The position numbers and the translations under genes are program-made. From a virus, in the IMG/VR virus record IMGVR_UViG_3300046009_006218, positions 1-43,388 of that record: a DNA stretch of 43,388 bases. The stretch is one strand, 5' to 3'. Positions 24,246 through 30,726 of the stretch are shown here, piece after piece. The number at the start of each line of letters is the position of its first letter. Position 1 is the stretch's first letter. The notes below the pieces were generated by a model. It was not told where the DNA came from and did no database searches. It was given only the letters and a program-made list of their open reading frames with translations.

Positions 24246-24830
24246 CTACTTATCTGATATTCCTATAACGACAACTGGAACAGAAGGGGATGTGTTTCCT
24301 ATCATGTTCAAATCCCACACTAATTGTTCGTAACATGATACACCAGTACACATAGATTCCGCAAATCTTTTTGTTGGAACTATTTCTACACCACAGTCTA
24401 TTAATCCTAGTTTCTTGAAAATTGGAATCTTTCCTAGAATGTCATAGACCATGAATGAATATTTACCAAACTGAACTTCAACTCCAACTTTAGATTTTAC
24501 AAAATCAATTTCTCTGAAACCTTTCAAAGATTTGGTTTGGGGTACAACCCCGTCCTTGTACTGAAGAGGAACATAATCACAGTCTATTCTTTTTCTTTCC
24601 CACCCACCATTAATATCTTGTGTTCCGAAGAGTCTTTTAAACTCCGAATTCAATTTCACCTGACTATACAGAAGTTTTCCTTTTATCGCCTTCTCTTTAC
24701 TAACTTTCGTTTTAAACTTACGAGCATTTATCTTTTCTATAACTGTCTGAATTTGTTTTAACTCACAACTATGATGTTCGTTCATAAACTCTATACCACC
24801 ATTGAACGAATAAATTGAAGATATTTTCAC
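24246..24830 (-). CDS. BglII-like type II restriction endonuclease
   Basis: This is a 194-residue protein when started at the GTG with AAAGGA nine bases upstream. The family start motif (MKISSIYSFNGGIEF) then begins exactly at the GTG, while the longer frame overlaps the preceding gene. KTKVSKEKAIKGKLLYSQVKLNSEF is typical of the family. FREIDFVKSKVGVEVQFGK gives D109, E118 and Q120, the same 9 and 11 residue spacing as Asp84, Glu93 and Gln95 of the BglII active site. The gene appears visibly richer in A and T than its neighbours, which suggests recent gain. A methyltransferase follows at 23097-24224. It would cut unmodified DNA, such as host or rival phage DNA. Confidence 0.8.
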   Translation of the reverse strand: MKISSIYSFNGGIEFMNEHHSCELKQIQTVIEKINARKFKTKVSKEKAIKGKLLYSQVKLNSEFKRLFGTQDINGGWERKRIDCDYVPLQYKDGVVPQTKSLKGFREIDFVKSKVGVEVQFGKYSFMVYDILGKIPIFKKLGLIDCGVEIVPTKRFAESMCTGVSCYEQLVWDLNMIGNTSPSVPVVVIGISDK

Positions 24831-24852
24831 TTGCTGATATCCTTTACGGTAA

Positions 24853-25248
24853 TCATCTGATATCGCCGTAGAACTTGCCACGCTCAAAGAATTGCTCTTC
24901 ATGCCCCACAAAGCCAAAGCACTCATGTGCGTAGTCAAGAATGATCTGCTTGTCAAACTTCTTGCAGGAGTACACATCAAGCGTGATGAACCGCTTTGGC
25001 TCCATTGAGTGAATCTGAATTCCGCTCTCAATGAGTGGAACCCAACCGCTCACCCCTGCCTTGTCGGGATACAGTTCCGTGCCGTGGTTGGTTGGACCGT
25101 GCATGACTACGGGCTGTGACATACGGGTCATGCCGATCTTGTCCACAACGCGCTCAAGAAAGCGGTAGTGCAGTTCCAAGTCATCGGCTGCACCGATGCG
25201 GCAGTTGTACATATCAAGGTAATACGAATATCCGAATGGGTTGCTCAC
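24853..25248 (-). CDS. speD: S-adenosylmethionine decarboxylase (SpeD-like proenzyme)
   Basis: This is a 131-residue protein of the small bacterial/archaeal SpeD type. The AdoMet decarboxylase is a pyruvoyl enzyme made by self-cleavage. Here VPLIESGIQIHS holds the cleavage site E74-S75 with H80, and DVYSCKKFD holds C95. Spacing S75-H80-C95 equals Ser63-His68-Cys83 of the Thermotoga enzyme. The usual LAESHISIH reads LIESGIQIH, with Gly replacing His next to the Ser. Start is a GTG overlapping the lysozyme stop (GTGA), with GGAG eight bases upstream. It would make decarboxylated AdoMet for polyamines, or, as reported for some phage homologues, decarboxylate another amino acid. Confidence 0.85.
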   Translation of the reverse strand: MSNPFGYSYYLDMYNCRIGAADDLELHYRFLERVVDKIGMTRMSQPVVMHGPTNHGTELYPDKAGVSGWVPLIESGIQIHSMEPKRFITLDVYSCKKFDKQIILDYAHECFGFVGHEEQFFERGKFYGDIR

Positions 25249-25670
25249 TTGGTCATCTCCTTGACGATCTTGTTCCAATACTTCAGAGTAGTGGTGCGCT
25301 TGTGTCCCTTCGGACCACCATTGTGAATCCGCGCCAACTGCTCAAGGGTCGCACCCTTCGGAGCATAACGCGCCCAATACGCACGAATGATCTTTTCGGC
25401 ATACGCCTTGTCCATGCAGTCCTCGTACTTGCCACCGATGGACTTGTCGTGTTCCACAGCGTCCTGCCAATACTCGCGCCAAATCTGATAGGGACCAATC
25501 GCCTTGCCACCATCGCCAATCAAGTTGGGATTGCCTCCCGACTCAACTTGCCGCATTGCTTCCAAGAGTCTTGCGGAGTCTATCGAACGGGCTGCTTGCG
25601 GTCTGCTTGCTGCCATCGACAGCAGGGCTACTATGAGGAGTAGAGGAATAGACTTCTTGAATTTCATCAT
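25245..25670 (-). CDS. i-type lysozyme-like secreted endolysin
   Basis: This is a 141-residue protein with an N-terminal Sec-type signal (MMKFKKSIPLLLIVALLSMAASRPQA), so export would not require a holin. The rest matches the destabilase/i-type lysozyme domain: QVESGGNP (E43, candidate catalytic Glu), AIGPYQIWREYWQDA at 57-71, GGKYEDCMDKAYAEKIIRAYWARYA and ARIHNGGPKG at 113-122. I-type lysozymes are best known from invertebrates. The many disulfide cysteines of animal forms are absent here, with one Cys left. ATG-ATG start with AAGG 12 bases upstream. Its first 128 bases overlap the end of the preceding gene. Confidence 0.8.
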   Translation of the reverse strand: MMKFKKSIPLLLIVALLSMAASRPQAARSIDSARLLEAMRQVESGGNPNLIGDGGKAIGPYQIWREYWQDAVEHDKSIGGKYEDCMDKAYAEKIIRAYWARYAPKGATLEQLARIHNGGPKGHKRTTTLKYWNKIVKEMTK

Positions 25671-26085
25671 TGCTGAACTTTACCTTCTTGGGGCTTTCCT
25701 GAAGAAACTGCACTCGCCCTTCTTTAGTATCGTCAATGCCGCCGCCGCTGCATGAATTTTCCTTGGAGTTCTTCTTATCGGTCACATATGCATAAAGAAG
25801 TACCGAATAATTGATCATGTCCAATACGGTATCTTCCAACGACTCATCCTTGACTTCAAACTTACCAGACTCCATAAAAGAGGACAGTCTGCTCATCTTG
25901 TCCGTCATGCGAACAAGCATTCCCGATTCGGTCTTGCAGATTCCCATTGATTCCACGCGAGTGAAATTGGCGAATGGTTCGACTCCATGCCGTCCTGCAT
26001 AGTCCGCATTCTTTCTACGCATCAGATTGCGAGACTTTTCACATAGCATTTCGTGAGTCTTGAGTAATTCTTCGCGGTTCATCAT
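25543..26085 (-). CDS. DUF1599-like protein (nucleotide-modification-associated domain)
   Basis: This is a 180-residue protein whose first 105 residues match the DUF1599 domain, described as nucleotide-modification-associated domain 1: CEKSRNLMRRKNADYAG, EPFANFTRV, GMLVRMTDKMSRL and DESLEDTVLDMINYSVLL. Such proteins occur in phages that alter their DNA bases. The C-terminal 70 residues are Ser-rich and disordered and run 128 bases into the endolysin gene in another frame. The ATG-ATG start overlaps the dUTPase stop. It sits beside dUTPase, which fits nucleotide metabolism, but the catalytic role is unknown. Confidence 0.8.
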   Translation of the reverse strand: MMNREELLKTHEMLCEKSRNLMRRKNADYAGRHGVEPFANFTRVESMGICKTESGMLVRMTDKMSRLSSFMESGKFEVKDESLEDTVLDMINYSVLLYAYVTDKKNSKENSCSGGGIDDTKEGRVQFLQESPKKVKFSNDEIQEVYSSTPHSSPAVDGSKQTASSPFDRLRKTLGSNAAS

Positions 26086-26609
26086 GAGATTCCTGTTGAG
26101 CCAAAGCCACCTGCTCTGCTCGTCTTTTGAGAAATGATCTCGGTGGTGGGAACGAGATTGTATTGAAGGACGGGAACCATCTCTGCTTGCGCGATTCGGT
26201 CGCCGTGGTTAATCTTGATTGGAATGCTACTGATATTGAGAACGATGATCTTGGTTTCTTCGGTGTAGTCAGAATCAATCACACCTTCTGAATTCGCCAT
26301 GATTAGTCCTGCTTTGAGCGCGAGACCTGAACGCGCATGGATGCGGACAGAGTAACCAACAGGAATATCGAACACAATTCCCGTTGGGATCATCATTCTT
26401 TCGCCTGGATGGACAACAGTAGTGAACCTGCCCTCGGAGTCCTTGATCACAGGAGTGGCAATCCTCATTGAATTGACATCGTAACCTTCAATGCGTGTTG
26501 CGTTTGGAGGAAAGTGCGCCCGAAGGTCAAAGCAAGCAGACTGCTCGGATGCAAACGAGATTTCGGGAACATCAGTATGGAGTCTGTGATACTTAAGCAC
26601 TTGGTTCAT
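26082..26609 (-). CDS. dut: dUTP diphosphatase (dUTPase)
   Basis: This 175-residue trimeric dUTPase has ARSGLALKAGLIMANSEGVIDSDYTEE (motifs 2 and 3, with the catalytic Asp in the latter), GDRIAQAEMVP (motif 4) and the C-terminal RAGGFGSTG (motif 5) that closes over the substrate. It converts dUTP to dUMP, which lowers uracil in DNA and feeds dTMP synthesis. Start is the first ATG (MNQVLKYHRLH); a TTG lies seven codons earlier. An insert around residues 40-60 lengthens it relative to the usual 150. T4 instead has a dCTPase/dUTPase, so this is a replacement. Confidence 0.95.
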   Translation of the reverse strand: MNQVLKYHRLHTDVPEISFASEQSACFDLRAHFPPNATRIEGYDVNSMRIATPVIKDSEGRFTTVVHPGERMMIPTGIVFDIPVGYSVRIHARSGLALKAGLIMANSEGVIDSDYTEETKIIVLNISSIPIKINHGDRIAQAEMVPVLQYNLVPTTEIISQKTSRAGGFGSTGIS

Positions 26610-26639
26610 AGTGAAGGAATTGTATCGCAAAAACAGCGA

Positions 26640-27050
26640 TCAGTCAAGTGGTTCTGCGGTCTTTTTCCTGCCGATGTTGTACTTCGGAACGAGTTCCCAA
26701 TCCTTCTTTTCGCCGTGTGGAAGGATTTTCAAATACGAGACAGGCACAATTGGTTCTTTGCTCTTCGCAGGATCAACTAACTTGATTAGTCCCCACTCCG
26801 ACAAGAGGTTTGCAATTGTATTTCTACGGGCTTGATCACTTTCAGGGAATGTCGTTGGCATACCATCCAACATGAACAATTCCTTAAAATGCACAATGTA
26901 GTACTTACCCTTTTTGTGCAAAATGTGACAAGATTGGAACAGTTTATTTTCGGTCTTTGATGAAATGCCGATGCGGGTCAGCGTTTCTTTGACTTTTAGG
27001 AAGTTCTCTTGTTGAGGTAGAGTCACTTCAATGAAGTTTGATAAATCCAT
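26640..27050 (-). CDS. regA: RegA translational repressor
   Basis: This 136-residue protein corresponds to T4 RegA over its full length: ENFLKVKETLTRIGI, LFQSCHILHKKGKYYIVHFKELFMLDG and ELVPKYNIGR are close to the T4 sequence. RegA binds the start region of early mRNAs, including that of gene 44, and represses translation late in infection. The gene has a good ribosome-binding site (CAGGAGAATTGTC) and a CTAAATAA box upstream. As in T4 it follows gene 62, but gene 43 lies about 3.5 kb away because of the inserted genes. Confidence 0.97.
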   Translation of the reverse strand: MDLSNFIEVTLPQQENFLKVKETLTRIGISSKTENKLFQSCHILHKKGKYYIVHFKELFMLDGMPTTFPESDQARRNTIANLLSEWGLIKLVDPAKSKEPIVPVSYLKILPHGEKKDWELVPKYNIGRKKTAEPLD

Positions 27051-27079
27051 GACAATTCTCCTGAATGTCGTAACAGGAG

Positions 27080-27087
27080 TTATTTAG
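27080..27087 (-). promoter_or_regulatory. Late-promoter-like box before regA
   Basis: The minus strand carries CTAAATAA 30 bases before the regA start, in the gap after gene 62. It would allow regA and the genes behind it to be transcribed separately from the clamp-loader genes. Confidence 0.5.
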
Positions 27088-27099
27088 TCTTTGGTTTTT

Positions 27100-27477
27100 T
27101 CAAGTCCCTCCTTTGTACATTTTTTCCTTGATTTCTTGGATATCCTGCTCAGTAAGAATGGTGGCGTATTCCGCTGCCCTACGGCGATTGACTCCGTAAT
27201 ACTGCACGATGAGTTCTTCCAACTCATCCTTTTCTCTCTTGATCCACTTGGCATAACGCTTTCTCTTCCTTACCGTGAAATAGAGATAATCGTAATGCAG
27301 TTTCTTGTCAAGGAAAGGCACGGCATTCATTTCGTTTGCCGCCAATACTGTGTCAGGAGAAAAAGAAAGACCCTTGTTCACAAGGTAAGGCATATATGCC
27401 TTTTCCAATTCCCCGTTGTCGTTTAGTATGTTTCCCGTCTTTTCGTTGATGCTTTTTACAAATTCAAATGGATTCAT
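27100..27477 (-). CDS. 62: Clamp loader small subunit gp62
   Basis: This is a 125-residue protein with the gp62 pattern MNPFEFVKSINEKTGNIL and YLVNKGLSFSPDTVLAANEMN, and a helical C-terminus. gp62 holds the gp44 ring together and helps load the gp45 clamp at primer ends. It is shorter than T4 gp62 (187 residues), as in other distant T4-like phages. Its ATG overlaps the stop of the preceding 241-residue gene (ATGA), so the two are translationally coupled. Confidence 0.92.
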   Translation of the reverse strand: MNPFEFVKSINEKTGNILNDNGELEKAYMPYLVNKGLSFSPDTVLAANEMNAVPFLDKKLHYDYLYFTVRKRKRYAKWIKREKDELEELIVQYYGVNRRRAAEYATILTEQDIQEIKEKMYKGGT

Positions 27478-28199
27478 TTTTCCTTTTCATCCTCAAGATT
27501 CGAAATATCCTCCAAGTCTTCTTCTGACTTGATGGACATTATCAACTTAACCGGTATGTAAATCCACTTGTTCAAGTGGACATCAAAGAAAGAGTGAAGA
27601 AGAAAGGCATCATATGCATTTATGCCATGATACCTATCAATCAGAGGGGCTTCAACAAATTCATCCTCAACGGCAATAGTTTTGTGCTTGACCTTTGCCT
27701 TCTTCCTTTTGCCGTCCAAATCCTCGTATTCAATCTCCAAGGTCTTGGGGCTAATCTTCTGGATCACTATGTCTATCCATCGTGCAAACATCTGCTCTGA
27801 CACGCCCGAAAGTTCAAAAAGAGTGGTAACTTCATCCACTATCTTTGCCTGACTCTTAGTTGCTTTAATCGCAAAATAGTCTTCTCGTTCCTTGATGAAA
27901 GTGCGTCTTGCAGTTTCACATTCCTCCAAGTAGGAGATGTAATCATATTTGCTTGAGAGATTTTCAACTATTTGTACGGTTTTGTCAAGTTCCTCGTCGG
28001 TGAGGTCTTGACTCACAAGCATTACCTTTTGCACGGGATTCGTGAGACCATCAGGAGAAATCAACTCCTTACGAAGTGTCTCGTTCACCTCTGATATTTT
28101 GTTGCGATACTCCTCAATAAACTCCTTGATCTTGTATTTCTTGTTGATCAAGTGTATTGAGATAGAAAGATCATTGAGGCTAGCAATCTTCTTTTCCAT
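27474..28199 (-). CDS. Hypothetical protein inserted between genes 44 and 62
   Basis: This 241-residue protein has no T4 counterpart at this place. It is largely helical and charged. Residues 1-120 contain a likely coiled coil (KEFIEEYRNKISEVNETLRKEL and KSSKYDYISYLEECETARR). Residues 120-215 include EVTTLFELSGVSEQMFARWIDIVIQ and a small beta part. The ribosome-binding site GAGGAGG before ATG and the CTAAATAC box upstream show it is expressed. Its end overlaps gene 62. A part in the clamp-loader complex or an associated function is a guess from position only. Confidence 0.8.
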   Translation of the reverse strand: MEKKIASLNDLSISIHLINKKYKIKEFIEEYRNKISEVNETLRKELISPDGLTNPVQKVMLVSQDLTDEELDKTVQIVENLSSKYDYISYLEECETARRTFIKEREDYFAIKATKSQAKIVDEVTTLFELSGVSEQMFARWIDIVIQKISPKTLEIEYEDLDGKRKKAKVKHKTIAVEDEFVEAPLIDRYHGINAYDAFLLHSFFDVHLNKWIYIPVKLIMSIKSEEDLEDISNLEDEKEK

Positions 28200-28213
28200 A
28201 TCGCCTCCTCATT

Positions 28214-28221
28214 GTATTTAG
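28214..28221 (-). promoter_or_regulatory. Late-promoter-like box at gene 44 stop
   Basis: The sequence CTAAATAC overlaps the gene 44 stop codon and precedes the strong ribosome-binding site of the 27474-28199 gene. It is one of the best-placed copies of this repeated box. Confidence 0.5.
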
Positions 28222-29150
28222 GTTTTGAAGGTGCAGTCGGAGGCAAGCATCAGGCAACAGGCTACAAGATTGATTTCCTGATCTGCCACAAATGCAGACT
28301 TGTATTGGTATTCAGAAATGATCAGAACTGCCTGTGGAATGGACGCGGGTTCAATGTGATCCTGCAACGCATCGTAAATCCTGCGAAAAATTCCAGCCAT
28401 TTCCTTGTCCGTATTATCCACCGCCCATTTTCGAATGCCGCCAAAATCCTTCTTCTTCATGGATTCAATCAGGGATTTTACCGTGATATCCGAGGATGTT
28501 GCCAGTATTCCGCTGTCTATTGAACCAGACACGGAATAACGCTGAATCAGATTGAGAACTTTGCGAAAATCGGGAAAATTCTTGATGATGAGTTCCGCTA
28601 CGACCTTTTCGTCATAGGAAATCTCCTCGCTATCCATCACAAACTTTGCACGGGCAAGGAACTCACTTGCAAGAGTTGGCTTCTCCTTGTTCGGAATCTT
28701 GAAGTCAATCACCGTACAGCGTGAATGCAGCGGTTCGATAATCCTGCTCTTGAAATTGCAAGTCATGATGAACCTGCAATTTACGGCAAACTCTTCAATG
28801 AATCCGCGCAGGGCGGGTTGAGTAGACTGCGGATTGAGATAGTCAGCCTCGTCAAGGATGACAACCTTCTTCCCCCCGCCAAGGGCAACGGTGGATGCAA
28901 AATTGCGAATGCGAGTCCGCAATACATCAATACCGCTGTCCTCACTTGCATTTACGAACAGGTAATCAATACCCAATTCGTTGCATAGTGCCTTGGCTAC
29001 CGTAGTCTTACCACAACCCGCCCCGCCGTTAAGAATAAGGTTCGGAACATCACCAGTCTTGGCAATGTCCAAGAACATCTGCTTGATGCTCTTCGGCAGA
29101 ACGCAATCTTCTATCTTGTTTGGTCTGTATTTCTCAACGAGAAGCGACAT
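28218..29150 (-). CDS. 44: Clamp loader ATPase gp44
   Basis: This 310-residue AAA+ protein corresponds to T4 gp44. Walker A GGAGCGKTT is near residue 42, the Walker B box is VVILDEADYL near 95, the sensor 1 region FIMTCNFKSR near 132, and the arginine finger and SRC motif follow in HSRCTVIDF. It opens and loads the gp45 sliding clamp with gp62. The start codon lies within the last 17 bases of gene 45, so translation is coupled. The operon order 45-44-(insert)-62-regA is T4-like. Confidence 0.97.
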   Translation of the reverse strand: MSLLVEKYRPNKIEDCVLPKSIKQMFLDIAKTGDVPNLILNGGAGCGKTTVAKALCNELGIDYLFVNASEDSGIDVLRTRIRNFASTVALGGGKKVVILDEADYLNPQSTQPALRGFIEEFAVNCRFIMTCNFKSRIIEPLHSRCTVIDFKIPNKEKPTLASEFLARAKFVMDSEEISYDEKVVAELIIKNFPDFRKVLNLIQRYSVSGSIDSGILATSSDITVKSLIESMKKKDFGGIRKWAVDNTDKEMAGIFRRIYDALQDHIEPASIPQAVLIISEYQYKSAFVADQEINLVACCLMLASDCTFKT

Positions 29151-29841
29151 CGGCTACCTTGCTATTGGAACCCTCAAACACGCTGTCGGCTTCAAGGGAA
29201 ATCCAATAGGTGATGCCGTTCGCGTTCTTGAACTGACTGACCTTCTTCTCGCTGATTCCTACTTCATAAGTACCAGGAATCATCTTCAGATTTTCGGTCT
29301 TGAACAGGAATGAGAATGATGAACCGCTCTTGTTCTCGCCTACATCAATACTGTAGGAGTGGCTTGTGCTGTCCTTGCGATCAAACACGCGAAGAACCAT
29401 ACGACCGTCTTCAGTAGATTCCAATGCAAGATCGGGAGCCTGAAGGACGGATGCTGCCTTCTGCAACTCATTGTAATCCTTGCTCGTCAAAATGAAATTG
29501 ACAGGCGTAGTCGGCATCTTCAACTTCTTGTCAGCCTTTACAAGAAGTTCGGGTTCGCTGTAGTAATACTTGATTGAAGCCTTGCTGTCTTCGGAAGAGA
29601 TGTCAACATGATCTTCCGTGAAGTCAAAATCAGGATCCTTGAAAAGGCTGATAGTGGCAAGAAACTTTGAAAGATCCCAAATGCCAAACTCAACATCAAA
29701 GGTCTCGGAGACAGTTGCCTCTGCGAGAATGTTCTTCGTGGGGCTAATTGTAGTAAGGGTGTTGCCTTCCTTGACAAGAAGATTGCTGTTGATTGTGCTG
29801 AAGTTCTTCAGTATGGAGATTGTTTCTTGGCTGATTTTCAT
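29134..29841 (-). CDS. 45: Sliding clamp gp45
   Basis: This 235-residue protein has the clamp pattern of T4 gp45: MKISQETISILKNFSTINSNLLVKEGN at the N-terminus, then LAEATVSETFDVEFGIWDLSKFLATI and, in the second half, LTSKDYNELQKAASVLQAPDLAL. The trimer encircles DNA, tethers gp43, and in T4 also serves as the activator of late transcription. The ribosome-binding site AAAGGATTACACC is good. It is the first gene of the replication operon; a roughly 60-base gap and tRNA-Asn lie upstream. Confidence 0.95.
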   Translation of the reverse strand: MKISQETISILKNFSTINSNLLVKEGNTLTTISPTKNILAEATVSETFDVEFGIWDLSKFLATISLFKDPDFDFTEDHVDISSEDSKASIKYYYSEPELLVKADKKLKMPTTPVNFILTSKDYNELQKAASVLQAPDLALESTEDGRMVLRVFDRKDSTSHSYSIDVGENKSGSSFSFLFKTENLKMIPGTYEVGISEKKVSQFKNANGITYWISLEADSVFEGSNSKVADVASR

Positions 29842-29927
29842 GGTGTAATCCTTTCAGGAGATTGTAACAGTATAGTGTCAGGTAAGCAAATGTCAAGTGT
29901 CTGTAGCAAACATGGCATGGAAGAGAA

Positions 29928-29999
29928 CTGGTCCAGAAGGATTCGAACCTTCAACCTATCCGTTAACAGCGGATCGCACTACCGTTGTGCTATGGACCA
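29928..29999 (-). tRNA. tRNA-Asn (anticodon GUU)
   Basis: The minus-strand cloverleaf has a perfect seven-base-pair acceptor stem (TGGTCCA/TGGACCA), a D-arm with AACGGTA loop, anticodon stem ATCCG/CGGAT around CTGTTAA, and T-arm AAGG-TTCGAAT-CCTT. The anticodon is GUU for asparagine. The discriminator base is G and no CCA is encoded. It lies just upstream of the gene 45 start. Confidence 0.95.
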
Positions 30000-30053
30000 A
30001 AACGATGCATATTGTCAAATTACCGCAGGACGGATGCATCAGAACGCTGCGAA

Positions 30054-30074
30054 CGGCAAATCTCCCATTTGCCC
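30054..30074. repeat. Inverted repeat between tRNA-Asn and tRNA-Gly
   Basis: GGCAAAT and ATTTGCC flank a CTCCC loop, with the stem extended past a one-base bulge by ACG/CGT. No T-run follows on either strand. It may be a processing signal or part of an unrecognised RNA. Confidence 0.4.
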
Positions 30075-30148
30075 GTACCGATTCGGGTGTTTACATTACT
30101 ATGCGACTGCCCTCATCAGGTCTTATGCCGCAAAGACGGGAGACTTAA

Positions 30149-30220
30149 AGCGGATGATGGGAGTCGAACCCACAACAGCCATCTTGGAAGGGTGGCACTC
30201 TGCCATTGAGTTACATCCGC
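30149..30220 (-). tRNA. tRNA-Gly (anticodon UCC)
   Basis: The minus-strand cloverleaf has acceptor stem GCGGATG/CATCCGC, D-loop TCAATGGCAGA, anticodon loop CTTCCAA (anticodon UCC, glycine), and T-arm GTGGG-TTCGACT-CCCAT. The discriminator is T and no CCA is encoded. It is 18 bases from the tRNA-Leu-like gene. Confidence 0.95.
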
Positions 30221-30226
30221 AGTTAT

Positions 30227-30451
30227 TCAATTTTCAGTAGCGAGGGTGGGATTCGAACCCACACTTTGTTGATTTTGAGTCAACTGACTCTGCCGTTGGT
30301 CTACCCCGCCGTGTTCTCTTTCTTTGATTACATTCTCAAGAATCTCACAGACTGCTTGATTGATCGTGATGTTCCTCTCATGGGCATAAAGAGCAATGCC
30401 CGCTAGTGTGTGATCATCCAAATCAAGTTCGACAGATTCGGTCTGTTCCAT
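30227..30451 (-). CDS. RHH-like small protein whose frame runs through a tRNA gene
   Basis: This is a 74-residue frame with a clear ribosome-binding site (AAAGGAATCAAC). Residues 6-46 (VELDLDDHTLAGIALYAHERNITINQAVCEILENVIKE) look like a ribbon-helix-helix type unit seen in small T4-like phage proteins. From residue 48 the frame reads through tRNA-Leu (30238-30310) and stops only beyond it, giving a tail QSQLTQNQQSVGSNPTLATEN that looks non-native. The tail may be an accident of tRNA insertion. Whether the tail is translated cannot be told. Confidence 0.7.
   Translation of the reverse strand: MEQTESVELDLDDHTLAGIALYAHERNITINQAVCEILENVIKEREHGGVDQRQSQLTQNQQSVGSNPTLATEN
30238..30310 (-). tRNA. 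tRNA with anticodon CAA (Leu) but class I shape
   Basis: The minus-strand cloverleaf has an acceptor stem GGCGGGG/CCTCGCT (two G-U pairs), D-arm GAC...GTC, anticodon stem GTTGA/TCAAC around CTCAAAA (anticodon CAA, leucine UUG), a five-base variable region, and T-arm GTGGG-TTCGAAT-CCCAC. The discriminator is A, as in leucine tRNAs. Bacterial leucine tRNAs normally have a long variable arm, which is missing here. It lies inside the frame of the 30227-30451 gene. Confidence 0.85.
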
Positions 30452-30493
30452 GTTGATTCCTTTGGAAGGATTATAGCCTCTGTCTTTTACTTG

Positions 30494-30709
30494 TCAAGAG
30501 GTTTTATCCAAAGTCATCCGAACAAAAAGCATTCCGTCTTTTCTAACTTTCTCTCCGTAAGAAACAACATTGAACTTCTCGCCGTTTTTGCGAATTATCG
30601 TACTGCCGCGAGGAAAGAGAACCATCATCATTGCAGGAACCAATAGTTCGACTTTGCCCCCAACTACGGTGGCTCCTGCTTCTTCAAATATGAGTTTCAA
30701 ATCTTCCAT
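30494..30709 (-). CDS. Hypothetical small protein
   Basis: This is a 71-residue protein starting MEDLKLIFEEAGATVV, with a compact alpha/beta appearance: an N-terminal helix, a hydrophobic strand pair LVPAMMMVLFPRGS, and a C-terminal strand KDGMLFVRMTLD. The ribosome-binding site is weak. A terminator lies just upstream. No family is recognised. It fills the space between the 30771 gene and the RHH-like gene without overlap. Confidence 0.6.
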   Translation of the reverse strand: MEDLKLIFEEAGATVVGGKVELLVPAMMMVLFPRGSTIIRKNGEKFNVVSYGEKVRKDGMLFVRMTLDKTS

Positions 30710-30726
30710 ACTAATATGTAGTAAAA

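Larger units (their letters stand above)
29842..30226. other. Non-coding segment with two tRNA genes and one hairpin
   Basis: This stretch upstream of gene 45 has no credible protein gene. It carries tRNA-Asn and tRNA-Gly. Between these (30001-30148) I see no further tRNA, only an inverted repeat at 30054-30074 (GGCAAAT, five-base loop, ATTTGCC). The frames open in this stretch are shadows of the tRNAs. Confidence 0.6.

Noticed and set aside
30001-30148. Possible fourth tRNA between tRNA-Asn and tRNA-Gly
   Set aside because: A hairpin is present, but there is no T-arm consensus (TTCRANY) and no matching acceptor stem, so no cloverleaf can be built.
30238-30310. Reading the CAA tRNA from the plus strand as a tRNA-Gln (loop TTTTGAG)
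   Set aside because: On the plus strand the T-arm would lie at the 5' side, which is not a tRNA; the minus-strand cloverleaf is consistent throughout.
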